A program made the position numbers and the translations under genes. From NCBI GenBank assembly GCA_036927565.1, contig JAYESD010000001.1, forward strand, positions 276,035,560-276,099,559: a stretch of 64,000 nt of DNA. The letters run 5' to 3'. Every line of letters starts with the position of its first letter. The first letter of the stretch is position 1. Shown here in pieces: positions 34,081 through 46,354 of the stretch. This DNA is from Tuctoria greenei (Eukaryota; Streptophyta; Magnoliopsida; Poales; Poaceae). The notes under the pieces were generated by a model. That model saw only the letters and a list, made by a program, of their open reading frames with translations, made no database searches and was not told where the DNA came from.

Positions 34081-34326
34081 AGGTTGACCGTAGGACGCAG
34101 CCTAGATAGAATGGACACTTTAGAGCACATAGGAGCACTCAGGAATCGATGTGTTTTTGTTTGGTGTGTTGTTTGCTATATATTGCTTGCTTGTGTGCTT
34201 AATAGAGGATTTTGGGATGCTTTAGCATTGCCAAGTCCACCTAGGCTAGTGAGTTGTTTAGTTTCATGTCCCTTGATGCATATAGTTGGGGACGGTTTAT
34301 AATTCTTACCTATTACTTTTCTTCAG

Positions 34327-35756
34327 ATGGTGAGGACTCGCAACCAGAGGGATGGCAGTGATGAAGAGGAGAACCATGGAGTACCCCAGAACAATGGACA
34401 AGGACCTGCTCATGGAGCCATGAGTATCGAGCAACTTTTGGCCATGCAAAACCAGCTCATGCAGACCATGATACAGACTATGGGACAGCTGCAGGTTGGT
34501 AACGTCAACAATCAGCCCCACATGCCTCCACCGCCACCCCTGCCTGTTCATAACTGGTTGGGAGAGTTTATGAGGACTAGGTCGCCAACCTTTGCTCAAG
34601 CCGCTGACCCTATGGATGCGGATGATTGGCTCAAGTCCGTGGAAAAGAAGCTTGCTATAGTCCAATGCAGCGACCGAGAGAAAGTGCTATTTGCATCTCA
34701 TCAACTAGTTGGAGCAGCTGCCGATTGGTGGGATTCACTATGCAATGCTCATGAGAACCAAGAGAGAATTACTTGGGCCGAATTCAAAGAGAGCTTCCGT
34801 TCTCATTATGTGTCGGAAGGAGTGATGATCTTGAAGAGACAAGAATTTGAGAACTTGAGGCAAGGAAAATCGAGTGTGGGTGAATACCTCAACAAATTCA
34901 CTCAACTCTCAAGATATGTGCCTCAGGATGTTAGCCGGGACAGCTGGAAGCAATATTTGTTCATGAGGGGTTTGAACAATGAGATCCAAGTGCAATTGCC
35001 GAATTGTGACTATGCCAATTTCCAGAAGCTTGTGGACAAAGCAATTGTTATGGAGAACAAAGTCCGTGAGATGGAGCAAAACAACAAGAGGAAGGCGCCA
35101 TATCAAAGACAGCAATAAGAAAGTAATGTGCGCCCTTGCTTTACACCACCCAATGCGCCATATTACAGCTCCTTTGCTCCTGTACAGTGCCCTGGATTTG
35201 CACCGCGCCCAGCTCGGTTTGTGTAGCAGCGCCCTTTCATGCAAGCACCTAGGCCTCCCATGCCTTATGCACCTCGCGCCAACTTTCCTGGTGCCAATGC
35301 GCAGAACCAAGCTCGTCCCAATAATTCTGGTGGAGTTAAGAAGTGCTATACTTGTGGAGAAGTTGGACACTTTGCACATCAATGTCCTAAGTTAGGCCTT
35401 GGTCAAGGAAGCAATGCACCGAGGCAAAACCCAAGACCCAATGGAGGACGGCCGCAAGGAAACCGTGAACAGCAGAATTTTGCTCGTGGCAACATGAACC
35501 ATGTCTCTACGGAGGATGCTCAACAAGCGGATGACGTGGTCATTGGTATGTTTCTCGCAAACTCCAACCCGACGACTATGTTATTTCATTCTAGAGCATC
35601 GCAGTCATTCATTGCATCGAAATATGTTGCCAATTATAGTTTGCCTATCTCTCATATGAAGTTTAATCTATTGGTTAAGTCTCCAGGAGGAGAGATGAGG
35701 ACAAATATAGTATGTCCAAAAGTAAGCCTTAGAATAAGGGGGTAGATTTTCTTGCC
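34327..35756 (+). pseudogene. G2 gag and protease
   Basis: The gag starts at ATG 34327 (VRTRNQRDGSDEEENHG). It has the retrotransposon gag domain (ADDWLKSVEKKLAIVQCS, then AADWWDSLCNAH, then QEFENLRQGKSSVGEYLNKF), then TAA at 35116-35118 and a stop near 35224. The zinc knuckle CYTCGEVGHFAHQC lies near 35344-35385. The protease motif reads LFHSRASQSFI (near 35582) where the family has Asp-Ser-Gly, so the catalytic Asp and the Gly are both changed. The frame is lost between 35745 and 35769. Gag would form the particle and the protease would process it. Both are inactive. Confidence 0.9.
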
Positions 35757-38700
35757 AACCTCATTGTCTTGGATTCTCAAGGATTGGACATTATACTTGG
35801 TATGGACTGGTTGAGGAAGCACAATGGAGTTATTGAGTGTGCCACAAAGATGGTGAAGTTGACCAATAAGGAAGGGATCATTGTAGAGTTTGAAGCATCT
35901 CAACATGCACCGAAGCAATTGGAGTTGAATCCTATGGACGGTGCCACAATTGAGGAGATTCCGGTGGTGTGTGAATTTTTGGATGTTTTTCCGGACAAGT
36001 TGCCAGATATGCCACCTGATCGAGACATTGAGTTTGTTATTGATTTAATACCTGGAACTGCACCTATAGCTAAGAGGCCGTATAGGATGCCTCCTATGGA
36101 ATTAGCAGAGCTCAAGAAGCAGATCCAAGAGCAACTAGATAAAGGTTTTATTCGCCCTAGTTCTTCACCTTGGGGAGTGCCCATGTTGTTTGTGGACAAG
36201 AAGGATGGGTCATAAAGGATGTGTGTGGATTACCGAGCTCTCAACGAGGTGACCATCAAGAACAAGTACACCTTGCCACGCATAGAAGACTTGTTTGATC
36301 AAATGAAGGGTGCTTGTGTCTTCTCTAAGATTGATTTGAGGTCGGGATACTTTCAATTGAAGATTAGACTATCGAACATACCCAAGACAGGTTTTAGGAC
36401 ACGGTATGGATCTTATGAGTACACCGTGATGTCTTTTGGATTGACAAATGCGCCTGCCTACTTTATGTTCCTCATGAATAAGGTCTTCATAGAGTACTTG
36501 GATAAGTTTGTTGTGGTGTTCATTGATGATATTATGATCTACTCGAAGGATGAGAAGGAACGTGAGGAACACTTGAGGCTTATATTGCAGAAATTGAGGG
36601 AGCATCAATTGTACGCAAAGTTCAACAAATGTCAGTTTTGGTTAAGGGAAGTATCGTTTTTGGGTCATATCATCTCAGGAGGAGGAGTATCGGTTGACTC
36701 AGGAAAAGTAAGGGACGTGTTGAAGTGGGAACCACCGCAAAACGTAAAGGAAATAAGGATTTTTCTTGGGATGGATGGGTATTACCGTCGATTCATCAAG
36801 GACTTTTCCAAGATAGCCAAGCCAATGATGGAGTTACTAATGAAGGGGGAAGCTTTCCAATGGACTCAAGCTTGCCAAAAAAGTTTTGAGGAGTTGAAGA
36901 AGAGATTAACTACAACCCCAGTTTTAGTGTTACCGGATGTGAGCAAGTGTTTTGATATTTACTGCGATGCCTCAAGGCAAGGACTTAGATGTGTGCTTAT
37001 GCAAGAAGGTCAAGTGGTTGCATATGCATCGAGGCAATTTAAGAAACATGAGCAGAATTATCCGACGCATCATTTGGATCTTGCAGCCGTGGTACACGCA
37101 TTGAAGATTTGGAGACACTATATCCTTGGACATAGGTGTGAAATTTACACGGATCACAAGAATCTTAAGTATATTTTCACACAAACGGGTTTGAATTTGA
37201 GGCAACGAAGACGGTTGGAGCTTATCAAGGATTATGATTTGGGAATCAATTATCACCCGGGAAAGGCCAATGTAGTGGCCGATGCCTTGAATAGAAAAGG
37301 AGTAAGTCATCAACTCGCGGTTTGAGAGCTGCCATCCGAGTTATGTAAGGAGTTTGAACGGTTGAATCTCAAATTTGTAAATGAGATGGAGATGATGTAT
37401 TTAAACCCAACCTTAGAGCGAGAAATCTGGGAAGGTCAAACTAAAGATGAGGAAATTCAAGAAATCAAGGAAAGGACCCAAGAGAGGAGAGAATTCAGGT
37501 TTGATGAGGATGAATATGGTACTCTATGGCTTCGTAAGAGGATTGTCGTGCCCAATGTGAAGCATATTCGGGAGACAATATTAAAAGAGACACATGACTC
37601 GCCATACTCGATTCACCCTGGTTGTACAAAGATGTACAAAGACTTGAAGACATGTTATTGGTGGGCTAGCATGAAAAAGGAAACAGCTGAATATGTCGCC
37701 TTATGTGATGTGTGCCAACGAGTCAAGGCGGAACATCAAAGACCAGCTGGATTATTGCAACCATTGAATATCCCAGAATGGAAGTGGGAAGAAATCAGTA
37801 TGGACTTTATAGTTGGTCTACCGCGTACCCAGTCCGGGTATGACTCAATTTGGGTAATCGTGGATCAATTGACCAAGTCAGCTCATTTTGTTCCTGTCAA
37901 GACCAAGTATACAACTGCACAATTGGCCGAAATATACATGGAGCATATTGTGTGTCAACATGGAGTCCCAAAGAAGATAGTCTCGGATATAGGTTCTCAA
38001 TTTACCTCCAGATTTTGGCAGAAATTGCATGAAGCATTGGGAACAAGGTTGAATTTTAGTTCAACATATCACCCTCAAACGGATGGGCAAACCGAGAGGA
38101 CCAATCAGATTTTAGAGGATATGTTAAGAGTTTGTTCTTTGAAGCATGGGAAAAGTTGGGACAAGAGCTTGCCATATGTAGAGTTTTCATACAACAATAG
38201 TTACCAAACAAGTTTGAAAATGTCACCTTATGAAGCACTATATGGGAGGAAGTGTAGGACACCTTTATTCTGGAATGAGACAGGAGAAACTCAAGTGTTT
38301 GGTCCGGATGTGCTACAAGAAGCTGAGAAGCAAGTCCAAATAATTTGTGAGAACTTGAGGGCTGATCAGTCAAGGCAAAAAGGCTATGCGGACAATATGA
38401 GAAGAAATCTAGCCTTTGAAGTGGGATACTTCATTTACCTCAAGGTGTCACCGATGAGGGGTCATAAGAGGTTTAACATAAGAGGCAAGCTAGCACCTCC
38501 TGCATTGGACCATTCAAGATTTTGGGCAAAAGAGGTGAAGTAGCGTATAAGTTGGAGATGCCAGCTCATCTTTTGGATGTCCATGATGTCTTTCATGTTT
38601 CCCAGCTCAAGAAGTGCTTGAGAGTACCGGAAGAACAAGTGCCAATGGAAGGATTGGATTTAGGGGCAGATTTGACTTATGCCGAACAACCGGTCAAAAT

Positions 38701-38876
38701 CTTGGAAACGAAGGAGAGGGTCACAGGGAACAAGGTAGATGGTGTAAAGTTCAATGGAAGCACCACACAGAAAAAGAAGCAACATGGAAATTGGAGGATG
38801 ATCTCAAGAAGAAATTTCCCTATCTCTACACTTCTGCGTCGAATCTTGAGGGCGAGATTCATTTTAAGGGGGGTAG
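35757..38876 (+). pseudogene. G2 pol: reverse transcriptase, RNase H, integrase, chromodomain-like tail
   Basis: The RT has the motifs KRPYRMPPMELAELK, DLRSGYFQLKIR and FIDDIMIYSK (FIDD at 36519-36530). RNase H (DIYCDASRQGLRCVL), a zinc-binding HHCC region and the integrase core (MDFIVGLPRT, SDIGSQF, YHPQTDGQTE) follow in one frame. Stops are at 36213-36215 and 37323-37325. A one-base deletion near 38497 moves the C-terminus to another frame. A four-base loss near 38730, relative to G1, shifts it again before KEATWKLEDDLKKKFPYL. The integrase residue after SD is Ile where the family has Arg. It cannot be expressed as one polyprotein. Confidence 0.92.
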
Positions 38877-38879
38877 GTT
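38862..38879 (+). promoter_or_regulatory. Polypurine tract of G2
   Basis: TTTTAAGGGGGGTAGGTT lies directly before the 3' LTR start at 38880 and matches the tract before the G1 LTR at 15481. Confidence 0.85.
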
Positions 38880-41284
38880 TGTAACACCCTCATTTTCATG
38901 CATCATGCCCTACATACATTCATATACATGTTTAACATTAATCCACATAAAGAGGAATAAGTTTAAAATTGATTTGGAACAAAACCACACTTAAAATTCT
39001 GGAAAGTGGGTTTAACATTAAGTGGGCCTAGGGACGTCGTGCCTAACTCTTTTAGAGCCCATGTGGGACTCTAAACCAGCCTCTACTCATATCAAACTCA
39101 AAATCCATCTAACCCTAGCATCCACCTCTATATAAACAACCCCACCCCTTGGCTTGACATATTTGCCACTTTTCCACCCCACCCAAACCCTAGTTTGTGT
39201 AGAGCCACCATCAAGAAGGGAGGAGGAGATCCCAAGAAAGAAGAAGAGGAGGAGGAAAGGAAAGAGGATCAAGATCTCCATCAACTTCGAGTTCTTCACC
39301 AACCCTAGATCATCAAGATCCAAATGTCGCCTCCAAGTTTCTTGATTCATTGGAGTCCTAAACACCTAGTATACCTTCTATTTCCTTTTCCTTACGTGAA
39401 TTCAACCCGAAATCTCCAAATTCACGTCGATCTAGAAAACCCTAATCTTCTGATCTCGCAAAGTGCGGACTTGTTCGGTCCCTAGCGGACTAGTCCAATT
39501 TTCCTGGTTAAATTGTGTTGAATTAATTCTAAAATTAGACCTAATCAAATCCAAACCTGTATAAACTTGTTAAAATCTATTCGAACTAGATAGTGATCAT
39601 TTAAAAGCAATCTATCAACAAGTTCTACCTTGCATTTACATTAATCATGCATGTCATGTCATATTGAGTAATATTTGTGCACTCTTTGATTGTGTTTCTT
39701 GTTTGTATGTTTATTGTGCGGATTAGACGGATTTGCGCTAGAGAGTGCCGCGGAGGATCTCCAGCACCAAGAGTTTGGAGGCTTTGACCCGAATCAATCC
39801 CAAGAGCAAGGCAAGTGTCCTTAAAGCATATTGATCCTGTTTTTAAAATAAAAGTTTTGTTTGCAAAACTGCATGCTTGTGTCAATTTAATGGGAATCCT
39901 ATGATAGGAAGTTTACTAGCATTGTTTGACCACCCTTGTCACCTGGAAATTATGGTAGAGAGTCGGGATGAGCTTTTTACTTTTTTGCTTCGCTTAATCA
40001 ATTGGGATGGGAAAACAAATATACCACTTACCTTAATTATGTAATTATGAGATTATGATTAACGTGAACTGGTTAATATGATATGGTAATGGGTGATCTA
40101 AGCAAGTCGGTATGTGGATGGGTTGGATCATATGGTGGTTTGCTTGCTTTAGATCTAAGGACTGGTTCATGCGAGAATAAGTCAGGACTACGGTGCCACC
40201 ATGAGGCCAAATATGGGTGCAACGTAGTTGATTAATTAGGGCTTTGCTTATTTCGACCATTAAGGATGCTTAGGGAAGGGGTAGTCGGATTAGGTTTGTT
40301 GATGATTGGTGGGACTACCCTAGGATCTGAATGGCTCAAGAGGGGGCCCTTGGTTGAAGATGTGCTCAGTTGGAGGCATCACCACCGGTGAAACCTCAGT
40401 GGGGTCTAAATAGGCTAGTAACCCCTTTGTAAAGGCTATTTTGTGATCTCTTGGCCACACACCAATGGAAGTGTGAGACGGCATAATAGAGGTTCTAGTC
40501 ATCGACGGGTGATGAAATCACAAACACGTGGGTAAAGCGATACAACCTCTGCAGAGTATCTAATAAAACTATCATGATAGTCGTGCTCCTGGTTATGAGC
40601 ACCTGGACAACTTCCATGATTAGAGGGAACTTGGAATTTGAGATGGTTTGGTACTGGTTATGGCTGGTTATGAATTAAATTCTGATATTGATTATGATTA
40701 TTGATAATGAGGAATCTGGAATATGGACGATGGTAATGAATATGGACTGGTATTATGATGATTACATGGCTTATGATTGATTTATTTCATATACATATAA
40801 TATATTGCTTTTCAAATGTTTTAATGTACTTTTTAGCACTTAGCCATTATTACATTCGTCGTTTGTATCAGCTACATGTCATACTTTCCACACTTGCTGA
40901 GTACGACATGTACTCACCCTTGCAATCCCCTCCCCCCAACAGTTACAGGCCAGGATTGGGAGTTTAATGATGTTAATGTGGAGTGCTAGTCCATGTCTAC
41001 CGTCAGCTTGTCTGTGGTGTTGATTGGAGCTGTGTTACCCTATTGCTTTTGCCTAGTTGCTTAGTTGATTACTTAGTTATTTCACTGCATTAGCTAAACA
41101 TGTCATTAATATTCATTAGAACTTGTATTCGAGAATATTATGAATTCTGTAATAAAGGTATTTATTTAATAGATTTAGTTATGATAATTGTCTGTATATC
41201 ATTTGTGATGCACTTGTGTATGTGTGTTGAACATCCTGGGCACACATATACTGCACTTGGTTCATTTTTGTAACCGGTGTCACA
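38880..41284 (+). repeat. G2 3' LTR (palindrome array deleted)
   Basis: The LTR starts TGTAACACCC and ends GGTGTCACA. Compared with the 5' LTR it lacks about 356 bases (5' LTR 31441-31796), essentially the whole palindrome array. The internal pair near 39467/39487 remains in degraded form. A TATATAAA box lies near 39130. The part 40326-41025 recurs at 63301-64000. Confidence 0.93.
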
Positions 41285-42663
41285 ATGTTCAGAGGAAGGA
41301 AAGTAGCCGGCGGAACCAAGTCGTCGCCTTCGACATTGATCCCATGCTGAAATTTCTTGAGATGAAGCTTCAGAGCTTCATCATCCAAGTTGTACTTCAG
41401 AGCGGTTTCAATTCGGTCGTCATCCATCACGTTGTTGAGAGCCCAGGCGAGCTTCTCCCTCTTCCTCAGCGGAGCCCATCTGTTGACTAGGAAATTGCAG
41501 AAGACGATTTGAGGGGTCACTCCACCCTCCACGCATTCTCAGATCCTGGTCAGGACGGGGTTAAAGGCATCTAACACCTTCGGAACTACACTCCAAGCGT
41601 TGGTATAAACGTTGGGGAGTCCTTGGTGCCGCTCCAACCTCTTGTGCTCCTCCACTGCAATGATGACTCAGTCCTTCTTCCAGTCATCCCATTTGCCAGA
41701 AGGGAATGACTTCAAGTACTTGAAGGGGCTGTTCTTGCACTTTACGAAATATTAGAAGCCAAGAAGCTCAGTCCCCTTACGGGTGGTGTGGACCGTGAAG
41801 AAGGTACAGAATAGCTCGATGCAGGGGGGATACCCACCATCATCTCATGGAAGTGGACGGAGGTCGCCACTAGCAGAAGAGAATGGGGACCAAGATGATA
41901 CAGCTGGAGACCATAAAAGTCCAGCAGTATTAAAAGAAAGGTTGAAAAAGGTGGGATCAATCCCACCATGGCATACGCAGAGAAGTACACCATGTCGCTA
42001 TTACGCTCCCTCTTGAACGGGAGTTCGCCGGCGCGAATCAGGTGGTTGAAGGACCCCATATAGGTCCGGACCTTCATCAAATTTTCCTTGCTCTTGAGGC
42101 AGTTCTTGGGAAGACCCAACTCCATCGCGGCAAAGTGGAGCAAAGGAAAGGAAAGCTAGGCAGAGTTTAGGAGGCTCGGAGCGCAAGTTTGATCAAAAGC
42201 GTAAAGAGTCCTCAAACCGCGCATACTTTCCTTCTTAAGTAAGCCTCCGCAACGCTTGGATGGAAACCGCAGCGAGAGCGAAGTCACTTTTCAAAAGTCT
42301 ACCCCATCAGTGACGAATGGGCTCGGGGCCACATCAACGAAGGAATCGAGGTTCTTACCCCAGGCGAATTGTTGTCATGATGGGTGGCGGGAAATCCGAA
42401 GGCGGCACACTGACAAGACACTCGGAACCGATATGGTTTCTGTATTGGGAACTAGCGGCCTTCAATTGCGTGAGATCCGCACTCAAAGATCTCATCTGCC
42501 ACATTCATAACAAGGCATGGGGCAATGGTTTAACCCCGGACCATGCCCCCAACGGCACATCAGAAGACTTTTGAAGTCAAAGCGCAGGAATCAAGGATGG
42601 CCCCACCTCTGGTAGAATAACTTAACCCAAAGGGTTTCTCCCAGAGGTGGGCCCGGGGGCCAC
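41285..42663 (-). pseudogene. Tat-like remnant A, antisense ORF N-terminal part and spacer
   Basis: The minus strand encodes, from ATG near 42125, MELGLPKN, then YFSAYAMVGLIPPFSTFLL and LDFYGLQLYHLGPHSLLLVA. Further frames contain FLVNRWAPLRKREKLAWALN and KLHLKKFQHG. This is the putative gypsy-type transposon domain (Pfam PF04195 type) of the antisense ORF found in the 3' part of some Tat-lineage elements. Several frame breaks are present around 41740 and 41530. From 42190 to 42663 there is no gene, but a purine/G-rich tract (GAGGTGGGCCCGGGGGCCAC) directly precedes the LTR and serves as its polypurine tract. Confidence 0.75.
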
Positions 42664-43497
42664 TGTTAGTACCCTGTGTACCGGGTACCCCACGATACCG
42701 CAAGAAGTGCAAGAGAGTTCTACCTATCAAAGTTGAAGGTTTCCTCAGGCCCCACATGTCATATTACACCGGACCCACATCCCTCATATGGGTAGCTCCG
42801 AGGATTGACACGTGTAATGTAAATCCGGAGCTAAACTCCCAACACAGGGAAGCTCCGCGATCTACACGTGTGTAATGACCCCGGACCTAACCCCCAGCAG
42901 AGGGAAGCTCCGGTGCCGACAGGTGTATAGCGGTTCTAGAGCTACCTCCACGCAAGGGGAAGCTCCGAAGCTGCCACATGTGGAGCCTCCGAACCTTCAT
43001 CCACAACGAATACATTGGTAGATCTCCTTCAGCACGGATATTTAAGCGGCAGTTACAAGACCTGACCACGTGTCATTAATGCCGTATTAACGACACACGA
43101 TCAGAGCACTGTTAATAGAGGTAACACAACCATTAAAGCACGTTATTGCATTATTAACCATGTTTAATGCTCATAGACAGTGTATTAGGCTATTAAACAT
43201 GCCAGGGCCACGTTGGGCCAAGCAAATGATGTAACGGTCAGTCCGTGGACTATAAAAGGACTGAGCCGCACGGTACAAAGGACAATCCAAGCTGAGCCAA
43301 GCACGACGCATACTAGCGGCACTCAATACAAGAACAGACACCCCGTGGAGTGGGGTACTACGCTCAGGCGGCCCGAACCACGTAAATCTCTTGTGTCACC
43401 GTCTTGTGCTTGATCTCTGCATGCCCCAACCGAAACAAGAACCTCCGTGGGCTACATTTGGTAGTACCGGGGGAAGTGTCGTTGCTACACTTCGACA
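42664..43497 (+). repeat. Tat-like LTR A
   Basis: The LTR begins TGTTAGTACCC. It contains a minisatellite with a 55-bp step (GGGAAGCTCCG at about 42847, 42902 and 42957), with ACACGTGT-type boxes between units. A TATAAAAGG box is at 43251-43259 and the end is near CTTCGACA. It resembles LTR B (45514-46354) and the T1 LTR (58023-58881). The right edge is set by comparison and may be off by some 25 bases. Confidence 0.8.
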
Positions 43498-45513
43498 ACC
43501 CCGATTTGACGCCCTACAGTTAAAAAATTGGAAGATTTAAAACATAACAAAAATTAGAGTGGAAAATGAAGGTGAAAAAGCAAAGCTTACCTTGGGAAGC
43601 TACCACTCCAATTGGTGCGGAACCTCTTCGCCGGAGGCTCAGAGCCGGAGCTTGCCGTGGTTGGCACGGAGGGAGATCCGAAATGTTGCCCGAAGCCTGT
43701 CGTCATCATTGGTGTTGCCCCAGCCGAGGTCTCCCTCGGCCGGAGAGAACCTCCGGACCTAGAGCCCCTCGCTGGCACCGAGACCAGAGTCGATTGTCCA
43801 GAACTGGCACCTCTCGAGGATGCTTGCACTGGAGGAGGTGTAGCCGTAGAATATCTCCCTTGCTGGGGAGAAGGTGCTGTTGTAGATGGAGCAGGCCTCA
43901 CAGACCTCCCATCAGCATGCTTCAGTTTGCTCTTCTGGCTGGAATATTCGGCTGGCTCCTTGCCCTTGCCCTTCCAATGTCTTCAACCCTCTGGCTCGGG
44001 GGAGGGGCAGCCACCTCCTCGGAAGCTCCGGGGATTACAACCCTGGAGGTCCGGCATTTTTCCACCTCGCCAAGGTCGTCTAGCGCCAGCATCTTCCTCC
44101 GGAGCTCCCTACTGGTCTCTGGAATCATGTTTAAAGGTAGGGAAGCAGCCGGCAGAGCTAAGGCATCATCTTCGACAAGCCCATGCTGAAATTTCTTGAG
44201 ATGGAGTTTCAAAGCTTTGACACCCAAGTTGGATTTCAAACCGGTTTCCATCCGGTCGTCATCCATCACGCTGTTGAAAGCCCAAGCGAGCTTCTCCCTC
44301 CTCCTTAGCGGAGCCCACCTATTCACCAAGAAATTTTCGAAGACCATCTGAGGGGTCACTCCAGCCCCCACACACTCTTGGATCCTGGTCAGGACAGGTT
44401 TGAATGCATCCGACAGCTTTGAAACTACATTCCACGCGTCGGTGTCAACGTTGGGGAGTCCTTGGGGCAGCTTCAACCTGTCATGCTCCTCCACTGCAAT
44501 GACAACCCAATCCTTCTTCCAGTCGTCCCATTTGCGAGAGGGGAACAACTTCAGGTACTTGGAGGGACAGTTCTTGCGCTTCACGAAGTAATAGAAGCCA
44601 ATCAACTCAATTCCTTTACCAGTGGAATGGGTTGTGAAGAAGGTCCGAAACAAGTAGACGCTGTGAGGCACGCCCACCCACATCTTGCCAAAGTGGACGA
44701 AAGTGGCCACGAGCAGAAGGGAGTGCGGGCTGAGGTGATGCAGTTGGAGGTCGTAGAAGTCCAACAACATCAGGATGGAGCTCGAGAATGGTGGGATCAG
44801 TCCCACCATGGCGTACGCCAAGAAGTACATCGTCTCCCTGCGGCGGTCCTTCTTGAAGGGGAGCTTGCCGGCACAGACCAGGTGGTTGAAGGAGTCGCTG
44901 GACCATCCCATGAAGGTCCGGACCTTCATCAGATCGTCCTTTCTCTGGATGCGGCTCTTGGGAGGACCTAACTCCATCGCGGCAAAGTGGAGCAATAGAA
45001 AGAAAAGCTAGGCGAAGTTTGGGAGGCTTTGAGTGCGAGTTTATCGAAAGCGTAAAGAGTCCTCAAACCGTGCATACTTTCCTTCTTAAGTAAGCCTCCG
45101 CGATGCTTGGATGGAAGCCGCAATGAGAGCAGGGTCACATTTCAAAAATCTACCCCATCAAAGACAAGTGGGCCCGAGGCCACCCCCGATAAAGAGATCG
45201 AGGTTATTACTCCAGGCGAACCTTTGTCATGATGGACGGCGGGAAACCCAAAGGTGGCAGCCTGACAAGGCGCTCGAAACCAATACGGTTTTCGTACTGG
45301 GAACCGGCGACCTTCAATTGCGTGAGATCCACACTCAAAGATCTCATCTGCCGCATTCAAAGCAAGCCACGCGGCGATGGTTTAACCCCAAACCATCACC
45401 CCGAAGGCATATCAGAAGACCTTTGAAGTTACAGTGCGGGAATCGAGGATGACCCCACCTATGGTAGAATAATAATCCAAAGAGTTTCTCTCAGAGGTGG
45501 GCCTGAGGGCCAC
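43498..45513 (-). pseudogene. Tat-like remnant B: antisense ORF, gag-pol missing
   Basis: The minus strand encodes a 350-residue PF04195-type protein from ATG 44977 (MELGPPKSRIQRKDD) to 43922, with YFLAYAMVGLIPPFSSSIL, YYFVKRKNCPSKYLKLFPS and FLVNRWAPLRRREKLAW. Continuing sequence in another frame, 43901-43587, is Ser/Pro/Thr-rich and ends at a donor-like AAGGTAAGC. The region lies between two LTRs with no gag, RT or integrase, so this is a deletion derivative or a recombined tandem. From 45000 to 45513 there is no gene, only the spacer and polypurine tract before LTR B. Confidence 0.78.
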
Positions 45514-46354
45514 TATCGGTACCCTACGTATCGAGTACCCCATAATACTGCAAGAAGTGTAAAAGAGTTCCGCCTGTCAGAGTTGAAGGTTCCCTCAGGC
45601 CCACATGTCACACGGTATTGGACCTGCCTCCCTCATATGGGTAGCTCCGGGACTGCCATGTGTAATATCCGACCGGAGCTGAACTCCCAACAGATGGAAG
45701 CTCCAGAGTTGACACGTAGATAATAACCCCGAATCTAACCCCCCGTAGAGGGAAGCTCCGGTGCTGCCATGTGTATAACAGCTCCGGACCCATCTCACCG
45801 CGAAGGGAAGCTCCGGAGCCGCCATGTGTGGATCCTCCGGACCTTACACCAACGAGAATATTGGCGGATCTCCAACAGCACGGACATTCAAGTGACAGTT
45901 AAAGCGGCAGTTACAAGACCTGATTACATGTCATTAATGCTATATTAATGACACACGATCGGTGGGCTGTTAATAGGGGTAACACTGCTATTAAGACATA
46001 TTATTACACTGTTAATAACTCTTAATACTCGTAGACCGTGTATTAGGCTATTAAATACGCCAGGACCACATGTCGGGTCAGGAAAATATTGTAACGGTCA
46101 GTCCTTATACTATAAAAGGACCGCGCCGCACGGTACATGGACAAGCAAGTTGATACGCACATTAGCAATACAGAAATCTCAAATACAATAACACACACTC
46201 CATGGAGTAGGGTATTATGCCCAGACGGTCCGAACCATGTAAATCCACTGTGTCATCATCTTGCTCCTAATCTCCGCGCGCCCAAACCGATACAAGAGCC
46301 TCCGCGAACTACATTTAGTAGTACTGAGGGAAGTGTCATTCATACGTTTTGACA
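45514..46354 (+). repeat. Tat-like LTR B
   Basis: It begins TATCGGTACCC (first base pair changed from TG) and ends TTTTGACA. It has the same CTCCGG/CACGTG-type repeats and a TATAAAAGG box at 46111-46119. It differs from LTR A at many positions, so the pair is old or the two come from different insertions. Confidence 0.8.

Larger units (their letters stand above)
31307..41289 (+). mobile_element. Tekay-like chromovirus G2, complete but decayed
   Basis: This is a Ty3/gypsy element with 5' LTR 31312-34062, primer site, gag, pol, polypurine tract and 3' LTR 38880-41284, flanked by a perfect ATGTT duplication (31307-31311 and 41285-41289). It is inserted in the antisense ORF of Tat remnant A. The LTRs are 2751 and 2405 bp. 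The difference is mainly one deletion that removes the palindrome array from the 3' LTR. Confidence 0.94.

Noticed and set aside
44400..44971. Plus-strand frames opposite the antisense ORF of remnant B
   Set aside because: They carry no known motif, and the minus-strand frame has the conserved domain, so these are shadows.
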